Source of the DNA: CAZZBK01 sp964652155
Lineage (GTDB): Bacteria; Planctomycetota; Planctomycetia; Pirellulales; PNKZ01
Assembly (NCBI GenBank): GCA_964652155.1
Contig: CAZZBK010000012.1
Span: 1 to 64,000, forward strand
Direction: 5' to 3'
Length of the DNA stretch: 64,000 bases
Shown: one piece after another, positions 16,346-25,900 of the stretch
Numbering within the stretch: the stretch's first letter is position 1
How the letters are laid out: every line of letters begins with the position of its first letter
Program-made: the position numbers and the translations under genes
Notes under the pieces: model-generated
The model's database searches: none
What the model was told of the DNA's origin: nothing
The model's input: the letters and a program-made list of their open reading frames with translations, nothing else

Positions 16346-18409
16346 CTATTTCCCCAACAACTGCTTGGCCTGGGCGACGATGTTGTCGGTCGTGATGCCA
16401 AAGTGCTTGTAGAGCGTTAGGGCTGGACCGCTGGCTCCGTAGCCAGTCATCCCGACAAACACCCCGTGCTCGCCAAGGTAACGATCCCAGCCGTGCCGGA
16501 TGCCCGCCTCGACCACGACCCGGGCCTTGATCGACGGCGGCAACACGGCGCTGCGATACTCGGCGTCTTGCGCTTCGAACAATTCCCAGCTGGGCATGCT
16601 CACGACGCGGGCCTTGATCCCCTCGGCCTTGAGCCGCTCGTAGGCGTCAACCGTCATGCTCAACTCGCTGCCGGTCGCGATCAGGATCACATCCGGTGCC
16701 GACTCGCCGCTGTCGGCCAGCACATACGCCCCGCGCGCCACCTGCGACGCAGCGCCGTACTTGGTCCGATCAAGCGTGGGCAGATTCTGCCGCGACAAGA
16801 CCAAGGCCACCGGCTGACTCGTGAGCGGCATAACCGCTCGATAGGCCTCGGCGACCTCGTTGGCATCGCCTGGGCGAAGGGTGATGAGGTTCGGAATCGC
16901 GCGCAGGGCCGACAGGTGCTCGACCGGCTGATGGGTCGGTCCGTCTTCGCCCACGCCAATCGAGTCGTGCGTGAAGATGTAGATCACTGGCAATTGCATG
17001 ATCGCCGACAATCGCAGCGAAGGGCGCAGGTAATCGGTGAACACGAAGAAGGTCGAGCAGAAGGGGCGAATGCCGCTCAGTGCCAGGCCGTTGCAGGCCG
17101 CGGCCATGGCATGCTCGCGGATGCCAAAATGGAAGTTGCGGCCGACAGCGTGTGGGCCGAAGTCACCGGCTCCGTCGAAGCCCAGGTTGGTCATCGTCGA
17201 AGGGGCCAGATCGGCCGAGCCGCCGATGAGCCAGGGCACTTGGCTGGCCACGGCATTGAGCACCTTGCCGCCACTCACGCGGCTGGCGACCCCCTTGGGA
17301 TCGGCGGCAAAGGTCGGAATCGCCGTGTCCCAACCCGCGGGCAACTCGCGGCGCGACATCGCGTCCCACTGCGCGGCCAACTCGGGAAACTGCTTCTTGT
17401 ACTGCTTGAACTTGCGGTGCCACGACTTCTGCAACTTGCCGCCGCGATGGGCCAGGCTGCCGCGAAAATGACTCACCGCCTCGTCGGGAACGAGGAACTT
17501 AGCGCCGGGGTCCCAGCCGTAGGCTTGCTTGGTGAGGCGAATCTCGGCCTCGCCCAACGGCGCGCCGTGGGCACCATGCGTGTCCTGCTTGTTGGGCGCG
17601 CCCCAGGCAATGTGGCTGCGGACGACGATCAACGTGGGGCCCTTGTTCATCCGCGCGTTGCGAACAAACTTCTTGTACGCGCCATCGAGCGCCACGAGGT
17701 CGTTGGCATCGTCGATCGTAAGCACGTTCCAGCCAAGCCCCTTGAATCGCATTCCGACGTGCTCACTGAAGGCGAGCTCGGTATCCCCCTCGATCGTGAT
17801 CTTGTTGTCGTCGTAGATCCAGCACAGGTTCGAGAGCTTCAAATGCCCGGCCAGCGAGGCGGCCTCGGCGGCGACCCCTTCCATCAAGTCGCCATCGCTG
17901 CACAAGGCATACACGTTGAAGTTGAACAACTCGAAGCTGGGACGATTGAAGTGCTGCGCCAAAAAGCGGCTCGAAATCGCCATCCCCACGCTATTGGCCA
18001 CCCCTTGGCCCAACGGACCCGTCGTGGTCTCGACGCCGCTGGTCGCGTGGCTCTCGGGATGACCGGGGCAGCGGCTGTGTAATTGGCGGAACTTCTTCAA
18101 GTGCTCGAGTGGCACCGCCTCCTCACCCGTCGGCTCGCCGAACTCGTCATACTGCTTGACCCCGGCAAGGTGCAGCAGCGAGTAGAGCAGCATTGAGGCA
18201 TGGCCGCACGACAAAATAAACCGATCGCGATTGGGCCAGGCGGGCACTTCCGGATCGTAACGCAAAAAATCGTTCCACAGCTTATAAGCGACCGGGGCCA
18301 GCGCCATCGGCGTGCCCGGGTGACCGCTGTTGGCCGCTTCGACACCGTCCATCGACAAGGTGCGAATGGTGTTGACCGTGAGTTGCTCAACCTGAGTGGT
18401 GGAAGACAT
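16346..18409 (-). CDS. tkt: Transketolase
   Basis: A 687-residue protein of the usual family length. It has the three thiamine-enzyme domains: an N-terminal TPP-binding domain with GHPGTPMALAP, CGHASMLLYSLLHLAG and the metal/TPP motif SDGDLMEGVAAEA, a pyrimidine-binding domain (GIREHAMAAACNGLALSG, GVGEDGPTHQPVEHL) and a C-terminal domain (ILIATGSELSMTVDAYERL). It transfers two-carbon units between sugar phosphates in the pentose phosphate pathway. The start MSSTTQVEQLTVNTIRTLSMD fits family alignments. It converges on the racemase-like gene with a 41-bp gap and stands alone rather than in an operon. Confidence 0.97.
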   Translation of the reverse strand: MSSTTQVEQLTVNTIRTLSMDGVEAANSGHPGTPMALAPVAYKLWNDFLRYDPEVPAWPNRDRFILSCGHASMLLYSLLHLAGVKQYDEFGEPTGEEAVPLEHLKKFRQLHSRCPGHPESHATSGVETTTGPLGQGVANSVGMAISSRFLAQHFNRPSFELFNFNVYALCSDGDLMEGVAAEAASLAGHLKLSNLCWIYDDNKITIEGDTELAFSEHVGMRFKGLGWNVLTIDDANDLVALDGAYKKFVRNARMNKGPTLIVVRSHIAWGAPNKQDTHGAHGAPLGEAEIRLTKQAYGWDPGAKFLVPDEAVSHFRGSLAHRGGKLQKSWHRKFKQYKKQFPELAAQWDAMSRRELPAGWDTAIPTFAADPKGVASRVSGGKVLNAVASQVPWLIGGSADLAPSTMTNLGFDGAGDFGPHAVGRNFHFGIREHAMAAACNGLALSGIRPFCSTFFVFTDYLRPSLRLSAIMQLPVIYIFTHDSIGVGEDGPTHQPVEHLSALRAIPNLITLRPGDANEVAEAYRAVMPLTSQPVALVLSRQNLPTLDRTKYGAASQVARGAYVLADSGESAPDVILIATGSELSMTVDAYERLKAEGIKARVVSMPSWELFEAQDAEYRSAVLPPSIKARVVVEAGIRHGWDRYLGEHGVFVGMTGYGASGPALTLYKHFGITTDNIVAQAKQLLGK

Positions 18410-18647
18410 GCGTGAACCGGTACCTTCAGCAACAATGAGTTAAAATCGGCCCCTGATAACGAATCGGGCTAGTCTAAAGGGGCTCGCGGCGAACCGTCAA
18501 CGACCCCTGCGAGAATCTCGGCTTTTGCCCCACTTGGCACCGAGAGCACTCAGCGGCATAATACCGGGCTCCACCCACGATGCTTCTCCCGGTCGTGCCC
18601 ACAACCTATTGGTGGTGTTCAACTTGCGGTTATATCAGGAGGTGCGG

Positions 18648-19547
18648 ATGTTCAAGTGCCTGAGTCCAGATGCGTTGGGGCTCTCGACCCAAACGGGCGA
18701 GATGATCGAGCTGGCTTTATCGTTCGGTTTCAAGGGACTCGAGTTTCATCTGCGTGAGTTCGCCGAACAGGCCCGTGAGCGCGGGCTCCCCTATGCTCGA
18801 AGGCTGATTGACAGCGCCAAATTGCGACTGGGTTACTTTCGACTCTCCAGCTCCTGGCAGATCGACGAGACCGACAAGTTCAAGGCCGATCTGGCGCTCT
18901 TGGCCGAACATGCTCAGCTCGCCGCCGAGGTCGGTTGCACGCGGGCCATCACACTGCTTGAACCGGGCAATGACGAGCGGCCGTATCATCAGCAGTTCGA
19001 GTTTTGCCGCCAACGGCTCATCGAAATCGTCCGCACCCTCGAGCCGCTGGGCATTCGACTGGGGGTGGGTTTTCAAGCCGCCGCCGATCGAGCCAGTGGT
19101 TATGCCTATGAATTTGTCCGCGAGTTCGATGCCTTGATGATGCTTGTGAAGATGGTCCCCGCCAAGGGGATTGGCATCGTCTTCGACCCGTGGGAGGTTT
19201 GCGCATCGGGCGGGACGGTCTCCGAGGCGCTCAACAAGCTGGTCGGCAACGACATCGTCACGGTGCAATTGGCCGACGCGGTCGAGGATCTGCCCGCCAA
19301 ACAGTGGCCGATGAAGCATCGCCTATTGCCGGGCGAAGGGGACAAGATCGACTGCGTGGCCTTGCTCACTCGATTGGCGGAACTCGGTTACGATGGCCCG
19401 GTGACTCCTGCGCCCGATCCGGCTCGCGCGCTGGGGCAGCGTCGAGACACGATCGTCAAAGCTGCCGGGGCTCAACTCGATTTGGTCTGGAAAGCCACGG
19501 GGCTCAACGCCGCCGGCAAGCTCGCCCCCTTGGTCGCAAAACGGTAG
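18648..19547 (+). CDS. Sugar phosphate isomerase/epimerase (xylose-isomerase-like TIM barrel)
   Basis: A 299-residue protein. ATG 18648 follows a perfect AGGAGG at 18637-18642, which settles the start although the frame is open further upstream. The chain has the AP-endonuclease-2 / xylose isomerase-like TIM-barrel pattern: ELALSFGFKGLEFHL at strand 1, GCTRAITLLEPGNDE, IRLGVGFQAAADRASGY, GIGIVFDPWEVCASGG, DIVTVQLADAVEDLP, HRLLPGEGDKIDCVALLTRL and YDGPVTPAPDP. Such enzymes isomerise or epimerise sugars or inositols using a divalent metal. The substrate is unknown. The next gene starts 4 bp after this stop, so the two are probably cotranscribed, although their functions are not obviously linked. 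Confidence 0.85.
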   Translation: MFKCLSPDALGLSTQTGEMIELALSFGFKGLEFHLREFAEQARERGLPYARRLIDSAKLRLGYFRLSSSWQIDETDKFKADLALLAEHAQLAAEVGCTRAITLLEPGNDERPYHQQFEFCRQRLIEIVRTLEPLGIRLGVGFQAAADRASGYAYEFVREFDALMMLVKMVPAKGIGIVFDPWEVCASGGTVSEALNKLVGNDIVTVQLADAVEDLPAKQWPMKHRLLPGEGDKIDCVALLTRLAELGYDGPVTPAPDPARALGQRRDTIVKAAGAQLDLVWKATGLNAAGKLAPLVAKR

Positions 19548-19551
19548 TCAT

Positions 19552-20520
19552 GTGTTCCATTACGATCGCGGATTGAAACTGACGAAGCCCGACCTCGCTG
19601 TCGATTTTCGTCGACGTCAGCCCCGCTCGTTCGTCTCGCATGCCCATAGCGACCACATGGGGCGACACGAGTTGGCGCTCTGCACCCCCGCGACGGGAAA
19701 ACTGTACTGCCACCGACTCGGCCCGCGACCGGTCTTCGAGTTGCCCTATCGAAAAACGGTCGACTGGGGAGGCGTGCGGTTGACCACGTATCCGGCCGGC
19801 CACTGTCTCGGCTCGGCCATGTTGCTCTGCGAGGATGACGGACAGACGCTGCTGTACTCGGGCGACTTCAAGCTCGACGAGCCGTTGACGTGTGAAAAAG
19901 CCGAGTTGCCACGCGCCGACATTCTGGTCATTGAGAGCACCTACGGCACCCCCAGCTATCGGCTCACGCCCCGTGCCGAGGTCGTCGAGCAATTGATCGA
20001 CATTGTCCGCGTGACATTGGAGCGTGAGCAGACCCCCGTCGTGCAGGCTTATGCCTTGGGCAAGGCCCAAGAGGTGACGCGCATTTTGACCGACGCCGGC
20101 ATTCCGGTCCTGCAACACGACAGTGTCTTCGAGATCAGCCAAATCTACGAAGCGTGCGGTGTCCCGTTAGGGACGTTTGCCCGCTATCTGAACCGTCCGC
20201 TCGCGGGTCATGCGGTCATCATGCCACCTAATACACACAACTATCGACGCGTGTCGGGGCTCAAAAACTACGTGTCGATTGCCGTCACCGGCTGGGCCAT
20301 CGATCCGCGCACCCGCTATCGGCTCGGGGTCGACCATGCCGTGCCCCTCTCCGATCACGCCGATTACGACGATCTGTTTCGCGCCGTCGAACAGGTCGGC
20401 GCCTCGCGCATCTACTGTACCCACGGGCCCGAGTCGTTCGTCGATCGCCTGTGCGAGGCGGGCTACAACGCGATGCGGTTGGGCGAGACGCACCAAAAAC
20501 GCCTGTTCGACATCGGATAG
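19552..20520 (+). CDS. Metallo-beta-lactamase fold exonuclease-like protein
   Basis: A 322-residue protein starting with GTG at 19552, 4 bp after the preceding stop. The metal site is visible as SHAHSDHMG (HxHxDH), with the second His in YPAGHCLGSAML and Asp in YSGDFKLDEP. DILVIESTYGTP and the closing LSDHADYDDL and IYCTHGPE match the RNA-processing and DNA-ligase-associated exonuclease branch (YSH1-like, beta-CASP relatives). Such proteins act as zinc-dependent nucleases, and some work beside ATP-dependent DNA ligases. No ligase gene is adjacent here. It converges with the TolC-like gene (18-bp gap). Confidence 0.85.
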   Translation: MFHYDRGLKLTKPDLAVDFRRRQPRSFVSHAHSDHMGRHELALCTPATGKLYCHRLGPRPVFELPYRKTVDWGGVRLTTYPAGHCLGSAMLLCEDDGQTLLYSGDFKLDEPLTCEKAELPRADILVIESTYGTPSYRLTPRAEVVEQLIDIVRVTLEREQTPVVQAYALGKAQEVTRILTDAGIPVLQHDSVFEISQIYEACGVPLGTFARYLNRPLAGHAVIMPPNTHNYRRVSGLKNYVSIAVTGWAIDPRTRYRLGVDHAVPLSDHADYDDLFRAVEQVGASRIYCTHGPESFVDRLCEAGYNAMRLGETHQKRLFDIG

Positions 20521-20538
20521 ATTCTCGCAGGCCAAGCT

Positions 20539-21810
20539 TCAATGGTCGACGTCATCGACCTTGACGCTCTCGCAGGGCACGTCGCAACGCACGAGCAGCC
20601 CTTGCGACTCAAGCAACTGCACGTAAGCGATCTTGGCCGCGACGACGCTCCGCACCAACTGGTCGCGGGCTTCGAGCCGTTTGAGCCGGGCTTGAGCGAT
20701 CTCGGACAGGTTGCTCTTGCCGACCTTTTGGGCCGCGACCAGCTCGTCGATCCGCGCGTCCCATTGCGCCACCACGGAGTGTTCCACGGCCGCCTGCTGT
20801 TCACGCCGCGCAATGACGGCGGCGTGCGTGCGTATCTCACTCTCGGCGGTGAGTCGTCGTTGCGATTGGAGTTCGAGCAACTGTTGCTGCCGATGCTCGG
20901 CCTCGAATTTGTCATGATGCAGCAGGGCAATGATCGCGCTCAGGCAGCAACGTCCCGTGGCGGCGCTGGTGGCCAGCAAGGCATGTACCGGCGCGACCGC
21001 TTGCCGAGCCGCGTCGAGCCTGCGCGGGTCGGCGCAGCGCGATAGCCGCCCGATTGCGCGCAGATCGTTGCGGTGTCGCAGACCCAGTTGTACGGCCGAG
21101 TCAACATCGATCCGCGAGTCGAAAAGCTTCAAATCCGTGTCGGGCCAAATCCGCTCCGTGATCGAAACCTCCGCGTAATCCAGCAGTGATTTGAGTTCCT
21201 GATTGGCGCGGATCAGCGCGATGTCGAGCTCCAACTGTTTGTTACGCAACTCGAGCCGGTCCCGCTCCCATTGGCTGTCGTCGGCCGCGAGCGGGAGACC
21301 CCGGCCACGCACGGTCGTTGCGTCGGCCAAGGCCTCGTCAAGAATCGTCGCCGCGTGCTCCGACAAATCGCGTCGCGCTTCGAGCTCGGCGATTGTGTAA
21401 TACAGTGTCAACGCCGAGGCGGCCGAGCGGTTGCGAGCTTCACGCGCCGCATCGCCCAGCAGGTCCAGAATGGCGCGGTCTTCAGGGCACTCGGCGCGCA
21501 GCATCCAGTCGAGATGCCGCCGCTGTTCGTCGAGCAGGTTGCCGATCTGCGACGCCTCGACTGCTCGGCAGCGACAGCGCTGGGCGTCGAGGGCATGATA
21601 GTCGCGTTCGTCATCCAAATCATGCCGTGGTACCTGCACGTCGCTCTGCCAGGGTTGTCGCTCGGTCGATGCGAGCTGTGCGAGCGACGCGCTCGGAGAC
21701 GAGCAGGGTTCGTAGCGGCTGACGCTGTAGCCACGGCGCGGCATGCAGCAACCGGCCAAAGCCAGCAGCTCCGCGACAAGGTACAGTAGCATTGCTATCG
21801 AACGACGCAT
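20539..21810 (-). CDS. TolC-like outer-membrane lipoprotein
   Basis: A 423-residue protein. ATG 21810 has GAGG 6 nt upstream, and its leader MRRSIAMLLYLVAELLALAGC ends in a lipobox (LAGC), so the mature protein should be lipidated at Cys21. The rest is mostly long helices with heptad-like character (ELRNKQLELDIALIRANQEL, LELQSQRRLTAESEIRTHA, RLKRLEARDQLVRSVVAAK). A DVDSAVQLGLRHRNDLRAI segment resembles the repeat junction of TolC-family efflux channels. I see no inner-membrane pump or adaptor next to it. A TolC-type export role is an inference from helical pattern, lipidation and length. Confidence 0.65.
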   Translation of the reverse strand: MRRSIAMLLYLVAELLALAGCCMPRRGYSVSRYEPCSSPSASLAQLASTERQPWQSDVQVPRHDLDDERDYHALDAQRCRCRAVEASQIGNLLDEQRRHLDWMLRAECPEDRAILDLLGDAAREARNRSAASALTLYYTIAELEARRDLSEHAATILDEALADATTVRGRGLPLAADDSQWERDRLELRNKQLELDIALIRANQELKSLLDYAEVSITERIWPDTDLKLFDSRIDVDSAVQLGLRHRNDLRAIGRLSRCADPRRLDAARQAVAPVHALLATSAATGRCCLSAIIALLHHDKFEAEHRQQQLLELQSQRRLTAESEIRTHAAVIARREQQAAVEHSVVAQWDARIDELVAAQKVGKSNLSEIAQARLKRLEARDQLVRSVVAAKIAYVQLLESQGLLVRCDVPCESVKVDDVDH

Positions 21811-21891
21811 CTCCAGCCTCAACCGGTACGGTGGCGACTCGCAGAGAAGAATCGCCCGGTCGAGTGTCAAACTGGAGAGAAAATTCCGATT

Positions 21892-22908
21892 TTAACGCGC
21901 CTCGGCACGATTTCGTTCGCGCGCGTAGCCATGCTCGAGAAACCAGCTCCACGCGGCGGCGATAGCTTCGCTGGCGGGGCGAGGCGCGTAGCCCAACTCG
22001 GCTTTGGCCCGTTCGTAAGAATAATGGTGCGGTTGACTCGATATGGAAACCGTCGCCGAGTTCACGTCGGGCTCGTGTCCCGTGACCCGCCCCCAGAGGT
22101 CGCCGCACAATCCGGCCATGCGTATCACAATGGGGCCGACGTGGCAAATCGCGCGGCGGCCGCCGGTCTCGTGGGCGATGAGCCGCCAAGCGTCGATGTA
22201 CCGCATACCCTGACCGCCAAGGATGTAGCGCCGTCCGGCACGGCCTTTCTCGGCCGCGGCCAATATGCCTGCCGCCACATCACGCACGTCGCAGATATCG
22301 TTGCCGCCGCGCGGCGCAAAGAGCCCCTTGCCCCGCGCCACTTCCAAGATCATTCGGCCGCTTGAGGGCTTCCAATCCCAGGGGCCAAACATGAACACCG
22401 GGTTCACGATGACCGCGTCGAGACCGTCGGCGACCAACTGCAACACGACCTGCTCGGCCTCGCGTTTAGTCAACGGGTAGGGAATGCGCATGCTGCTGGG
22501 CTGTTGCGACTCTTCGTCGGCCGGCTTGCTCTGAGTGCCGACGCCAAGTGCGTCGACGCTCGACACATGGATCATGCGCGCCCCGTGCTTGCGGGCCGCC
22601 TGGGCGACGGCGCGGGTTCCTTCGACGTTGATGAGACGGTGCTGTTCCAGGCCCGACCAGCCGATATGGACATGCGCGGCGGCATGGATCACGAGTTCGC
22701 ACCCCTCGACCGCGCGTTGCACGGCGCTCGGGTCGCGGACGTCACCGTAGGCGAATTCGACATCCAAACCGGTGGTGGGTCGCGGATCGCTCGATGCGCG
22801 CTGGAGCACGCGCACGGCGCGCCCCTGATCGAGCAAGGCGCGCACAACATTGTTGCCCACCAGGCCCGTGGCCCCGGTGACGAGCGTCTTCGCAGTCGAA
22901 CGAATCAT
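21892..22908 (-). CDS. NAD-dependent epimerase/dehydratase (extended SDR)
   Basis: A 338-residue protein. The Rossmann motif TGATGLVGNN is at residues 11-20, the catalytic Ser is in HVSSVDALG (about 116-117), and the Tyr144-x3-Lys148 pair is in YPLTK. Further landmarks are YGDVRD, VIHAAAHVHIGW and VNPVFMFGPWDWKPS. Relatives are dihydroflavonol-reductase-like and hopanoid-associated sugar epimerases. The start ATG overlaps the upstream esterase stop by four bases (ATGA at 22905-22908), with GGAAG just upstream, so expression is probably coupled. Substrate unknown. Confidence 0.88.
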   Translation of the reverse strand: MIRSTAKTLVTGATGLVGNNVVRALLDQGRAVRVLQRASSDPRPTTGLDVEFAYGDVRDPSAVQRAVEGCELVIHAAAHVHIGWSGLEQHRLINVEGTRAVAQAARKHGARMIHVSSVDALGVGTQSKPADEESQQPSSMRIPYPLTKREAEQVVLQLVADGLDAVIVNPVFMFGPWDWKPSSGRMILEVARGKGLFAPRGGNDICDVRDVAAGILAAAEKGRAGRRYILGGQGMRYIDAWRLIAHETGGRRAICHVGPIVIRMAGLCGDLWGRVTGHEPDVNSATVSISSQPHHYSYERAKAELGYAPRPASEAIAAAWSWFLEHGYARERNRAEAR

Positions 22909-24965
22909 GGCTTCCTGCGGGGTTTGAACTTCCATTGTTCATCAAAGAACCCGGCATCGGCAATCCGGCCAGGGGCATTCGCGTCGGGATCTTTCGATAA
23001 GTCGATTACGGCCCAATCGGGCAGCTTGGGCGTTTGCAGCGAGTTGCTCGAATCGTGCCCCTCGCGAAACGTCGGCCCACTGTTCAACACAACGTAACGG
23101 GTATTGTTCGCGAGTGGGTTCGGGTAGATGAGCACGGGTATGTGGCCGGCGCGGTCGTAGGTCTGACCGTCAACGGTCACTTGCTTGTCGGACCATCGGA
23201 CCGGCAACTTGTCTTGTAATCGTTTCAAGAGCGCGTTCGTCTCCGGTTCACCCCAAACCACAATGTGTTTGGTTCTCAAATCGTCGTCGGTGACTTCGGT
23301 GTCCTGCTTGACTTGTGCATCGCCGCGGAACAGTCGACGCCAGCGGTCGAGCATGTGCTTGGTCTCAAAATCAACCCAACGCTCGACCTGCGGATGCGAC
23401 GACTTGCCCGACGGCAGAACGAGCAGGAACGGCTCGTAAAACACATCGTCGATCGGGCCTTGCAGGCCAGGAAGTTTGCGCAGTTCACGCACCGCCTCGT
23501 TTGCGCCCATCGATCGCCATTGCCCCTTGTTCTGCGCGAATCGAACGGTCGTGAAAGCACCGCCCGGGGTTGTCGACAAATTGAGCGGAACCGATTGACC
23601 ATCGATTTGGAGCACTCCATTAAATCGTGATTGGGCGACGAGTTCAAAATGTGTAACCTTTTGTGTCGCGATTTGCTTCACGCATGAGAGGTCGATGGCT
23701 CGTGCATCTCGCGTGAGCAGGTGAGCGTCATTACGGGCATCGACCGTCAACGACGCTGGAACCCAATGCTCGACGAGCCCTGTCAGGGCCACCAGATTGT
23801 TGTGATACGCAGGGTAGCGCAAGGTGTTGGTTTGCAACGATATTTTCTGCACCGGACGAGCCGTTAGGCGTTGGGACTGTTGAGATAACTGCTGCTTGAG
23901 GGTCGACAGTGTGTCAGGGTGATATTTGTGTCCCATTCCGGGGCCGATCAGATGCGGCAACGTTTTGCCTTCCCGCTGATACGCTTCCTCCATCACGCGA
24001 GCGGCCTGAATTTGCTTGTCGAGTTCGCCGCTGTAGGCGATCACTGGCATGTTGAACAAGTTGCGCACATAGTTGGGCACGTCGTACAAGCCCCATAAGG
24101 TCTGCTCGTACCAGGGCGGAAATTTTTCGGGCGTGAGATTCTGATAGCGGGCAGTCTCGGCAAAACCGGCGCCAGGACTGATTGCCGTCCAACGTCCCGG
24201 GTAGTGTGCGCCCAAGTGCCAGGCCCCTGCTCCCCCCATCGAAAAACCGCAGAGCACGATGTTTTGTCGATCTAGCTTGAGCATGTTGCCGTATCGCAAG
24301 TACGCCGCATCGATACTCTCGAACACGTCGGTCTCGCCCGCAAACTTGAACGCATTGCAATGACGTCCGAATGGATGCACAACGATTCCGTCGACAGGCA
24401 CAAACTCACCCGGCTTGCCGCGACGTTGCGCCAGAAATTGTAGATCTGTCGCCTTGTCACCCCGACCATGCAACCAAACATAGACTTTAGCGGTTCCATC
24501 CTTGGGTAGTTGGTCGTTCAATACCACGCCATAAGGTTGCCAAGAGCCATCGATTTTGGAGCGGAAACCATGAATGCTGGTGCGTACCGCAGACGTCGCA
24601 GAGCTGTCCTGAGCCCCCGACAAGAGACGTTGTGCTTCGGAGAGCAAGTCGTCCGCCAGTTTCAATTCCTTGACATCGAAGAACTCTCCGTTTGTGAGCG
24701 CATAATCAATCGCTTTGAGGATGGTCAGCGCGTCGCCGATCTGTGGCTGACGTTGATCCGCTCGTGCGGCCTGCGTGCGAAGCGTCTCATGCCGCTGGCG
24801 GAGCGTCTGCGATTGTGCCTCGGTCAACTCAATTCCTGGCGGGGGGAGCTTGCGGGGAATCGGCGCAATCTCGGCGGCTCTCGCGAAGGGGAGTGAAAAC
24901 CAACTGAACACGACCAGCAGGATCACTCGAAGGTTTCGTGTTGTGGCGGCGCTGTGTCTCGGCAT
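22905..24965 (-). CDS. Secreted alpha/beta-hydrolase (prolyl-oligopeptidase / feruloyl-esterase-like)
   Basis: A 686-residue protein with a Sec leader (NLRVILLVVFSWFSLPFARA). After a helical N-terminal region the hydrolase core shows a YVWLHGRGDKATDL strand, the nucleophile elbow GFSMGGAGAWHL, an acid in AYSGELDKQ and a His in GPGMGHKYHP. A roughly 300-residue beta-rich C-terminus follows (VPASLTVDARNDAHLLT, VERWVDFETKHMLDRWRRLF). Proteins of this build are common in planctomycetes and probably act on ester-linked polysaccharides. The gene is coupled to the downstream epimerase by an ATGA overlap. Confidence 0.85.
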   Translation of the reverse strand: MPRHSAATTRNLRVILLVVFSWFSLPFARAAEIAPIPRKLPPPGIELTEAQSQTLRQRHETLRTQAARADQRQPQIGDALTILKAIDYALTNGEFFDVKELKLADDLLSEAQRLLSGAQDSSATSAVRTSIHGFRSKIDGSWQPYGVVLNDQLPKDGTAKVYVWLHGRGDKATDLQFLAQRRGKPGEFVPVDGIVVHPFGRHCNAFKFAGETDVFESIDAAYLRYGNMLKLDRQNIVLCGFSMGGAGAWHLGAHYPGRWTAISPGAGFAETARYQNLTPEKFPPWYEQTLWGLYDVPNYVRNLFNMPVIAYSGELDKQIQAARVMEEAYQREGKTLPHLIGPGMGHKYHPDTLSTLKQQLSQQSQRLTARPVQKISLQTNTLRYPAYHNNLVALTGLVEHWVPASLTVDARNDAHLLTRDARAIDLSCVKQIATQKVTHFELVAQSRFNGVLQIDGQSVPLNLSTTPGGAFTTVRFAQNKGQWRSMGANEAVRELRKLPGLQGPIDDVFYEPFLLVLPSGKSSHPQVERWVDFETKHMLDRWRRLFRGDAQVKQDTEVTDDDLRTKHIVVWGEPETNALLKRLQDKLPVRWSDKQVTVDGQTYDRAGHIPVLIYPNPLANNTRYVVLNSGPTFREGHDSSNSLQTPKLPDWAVIDLSKDPDANAPGRIADAGFFDEQWKFKPRRKP

Positions 24966-25409
24966 GATCCGTATTCCCGGCTAGAGATTTCGCGAAACGG
25001 TCGTCAACCCCGGCCGATATGCTGCTCCCTGCAGTTCGCCCAGGCACGACCAATCCCGCAGATTGTAGCCGTTTTGACGAAATACTCCATCGTTTAGGGC
25101 CTGAAATTACGCCCCGTTCAGAGTTCACAAGGCCCTGCGGCAAATGTGTTTGCGGGGTTCAGGGGCATCGGCCAGCCATAACTCTTCCGATGGGGCGTAC
25201 GCTCGCCGGTTGGGTCCATTCATTTTCTTGTGAAATTTTTCGCAACCGCTCAGTACGCTCGCTCGTAGAACAAGTGGAAAGCGGCTCAAGACACCACACG
25301 GGTAACACAAGCGGTGAGTGGTGGTTGGGTCTCGGCTCTCCGGGCGCTCGTGAGGAATGCCCGCCCGGAGAGCCCCTCTTCATACAGTCATCTCGACAGG
25401 AGGTGTATT
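24966..25409. other. Intergenic region upstream of the hsp20 gene
   Basis: This 444-bp divergent region separates the esterase start from the hsp20 start. I see no believable gene. Its right end holds a 13-bp-arm hairpin (25334-25374) and an AGGAGG ribosome-binding site (25398-25403). I found no CIRCE element (TTAGCACTC-N9-GAGTGCTAA) and no convincing promoter hexamers. Confidence 0.5.
25334..25374 (+). promoter_or_regulatory. Strong hairpin in the hsp20 5' leader
   Basis: GGCTCTCCGGGCG (25334-25346) and CGCCCGGAGAGCC (25362-25374) are perfect 13-bp complements around a 15-nt loop. The hairpin ends 35 nt before the hsp20 ATG and 23 nt before its AGGAGG. No T run follows, so it is not a simple terminator. 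It could be a DNA operator, an mRNA-stabilising hairpin or part of a thermosensor. The sequence alone does not decide. Confidence 0.55.
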
Positions 25410-25865
25410 ATGTTACGCACCATGCTTCCTAGCAGAGAGCGGCTCCCCCGGCCGCTGGTCCGGTTTGAAGAAGAAATGGAACGGCTCATGGAGCGATTCT
25501 TCACGCCGGAAGAAGGTTGGTGGACAGGCAAGATCGAGTTCATGCCACACACCAACGTGGCCGAGACGGAGACTGCCTTCGAGATCACCGTCGAACTGCC
25601 CGGTATGAAGCCGGAAGAAGTGACCGTCGAGTTGAAAGACGGTCGCCTGTGGGTCGCCGGTGAGAAGAAGGAAGAGAAAGAGGAGAAGGGTAAAGCGTTC
25701 CACACATTGGAACGACGCTACGGCGAGTTCCGACGGGTGATTAACCTGCCGGTGGCCGTTGAAGAAGAGAAGGTTGAGGCAAAGTTTGCCGAGGGTGTGT
25801 TGCGGGTGATCGTGCCCAAAGCCACCAAGGCGCTCCCGAAAGCCATCAAGGTCAATGCGACATGA
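25410..25865 (+). CDS. hsp20: Small heat-shock protein Hsp20 (alpha-crystallin family)
   Basis: A 151-residue ATP-independent holdase chaperone. The start is fixed by AGGAGG 6 nt upstream. A charged N-terminal arm (RFEEEMERLMERFF) is followed by the alpha-crystallin domain, about residues 45-140. Its typical motifs are NVAETETAFEITVELPGMKPEEVTV in two parts, GRLWVAGEKKEEKEEKGK, ERRYGEFRRVINLP and the closing GVLRVIVPKA. The end, PKAIKV, resembles the I-x-V anchor used in oligomer assembly. Codon use is richer in GAA/GAG than in the neighbours because of composition. The gene stands alone between two terminator-like structures. Confidence 0.95.
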   Translation: MLRTMLPSRERLPRPLVRFEEEMERLMERFFTPEEGWWTGKIEFMPHTNVAETETAFEITVELPGMKPEEVTVELKDGRLWVAGEKKEEKEEKGKAFHTLERRYGEFRRVINLPVAVEEEKVEAKFAEGVLRVIVPKATKALPKAIKVNAT

Positions 25866-25900
25866 CTTTCGGCGGTAGGCGGGGGCACTGCGGCAAGCGG

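Noticed and set aside
16466..18082. 538-codon plus-strand frame opposite transketolase
   Set aside because: Antisense shadow of a highly conserved gene.
25266..25409. CIRCE/HrcA operator before hsp20
   Set aside because: The observed inverted repeat has a different sequence and loop length from CIRCE.
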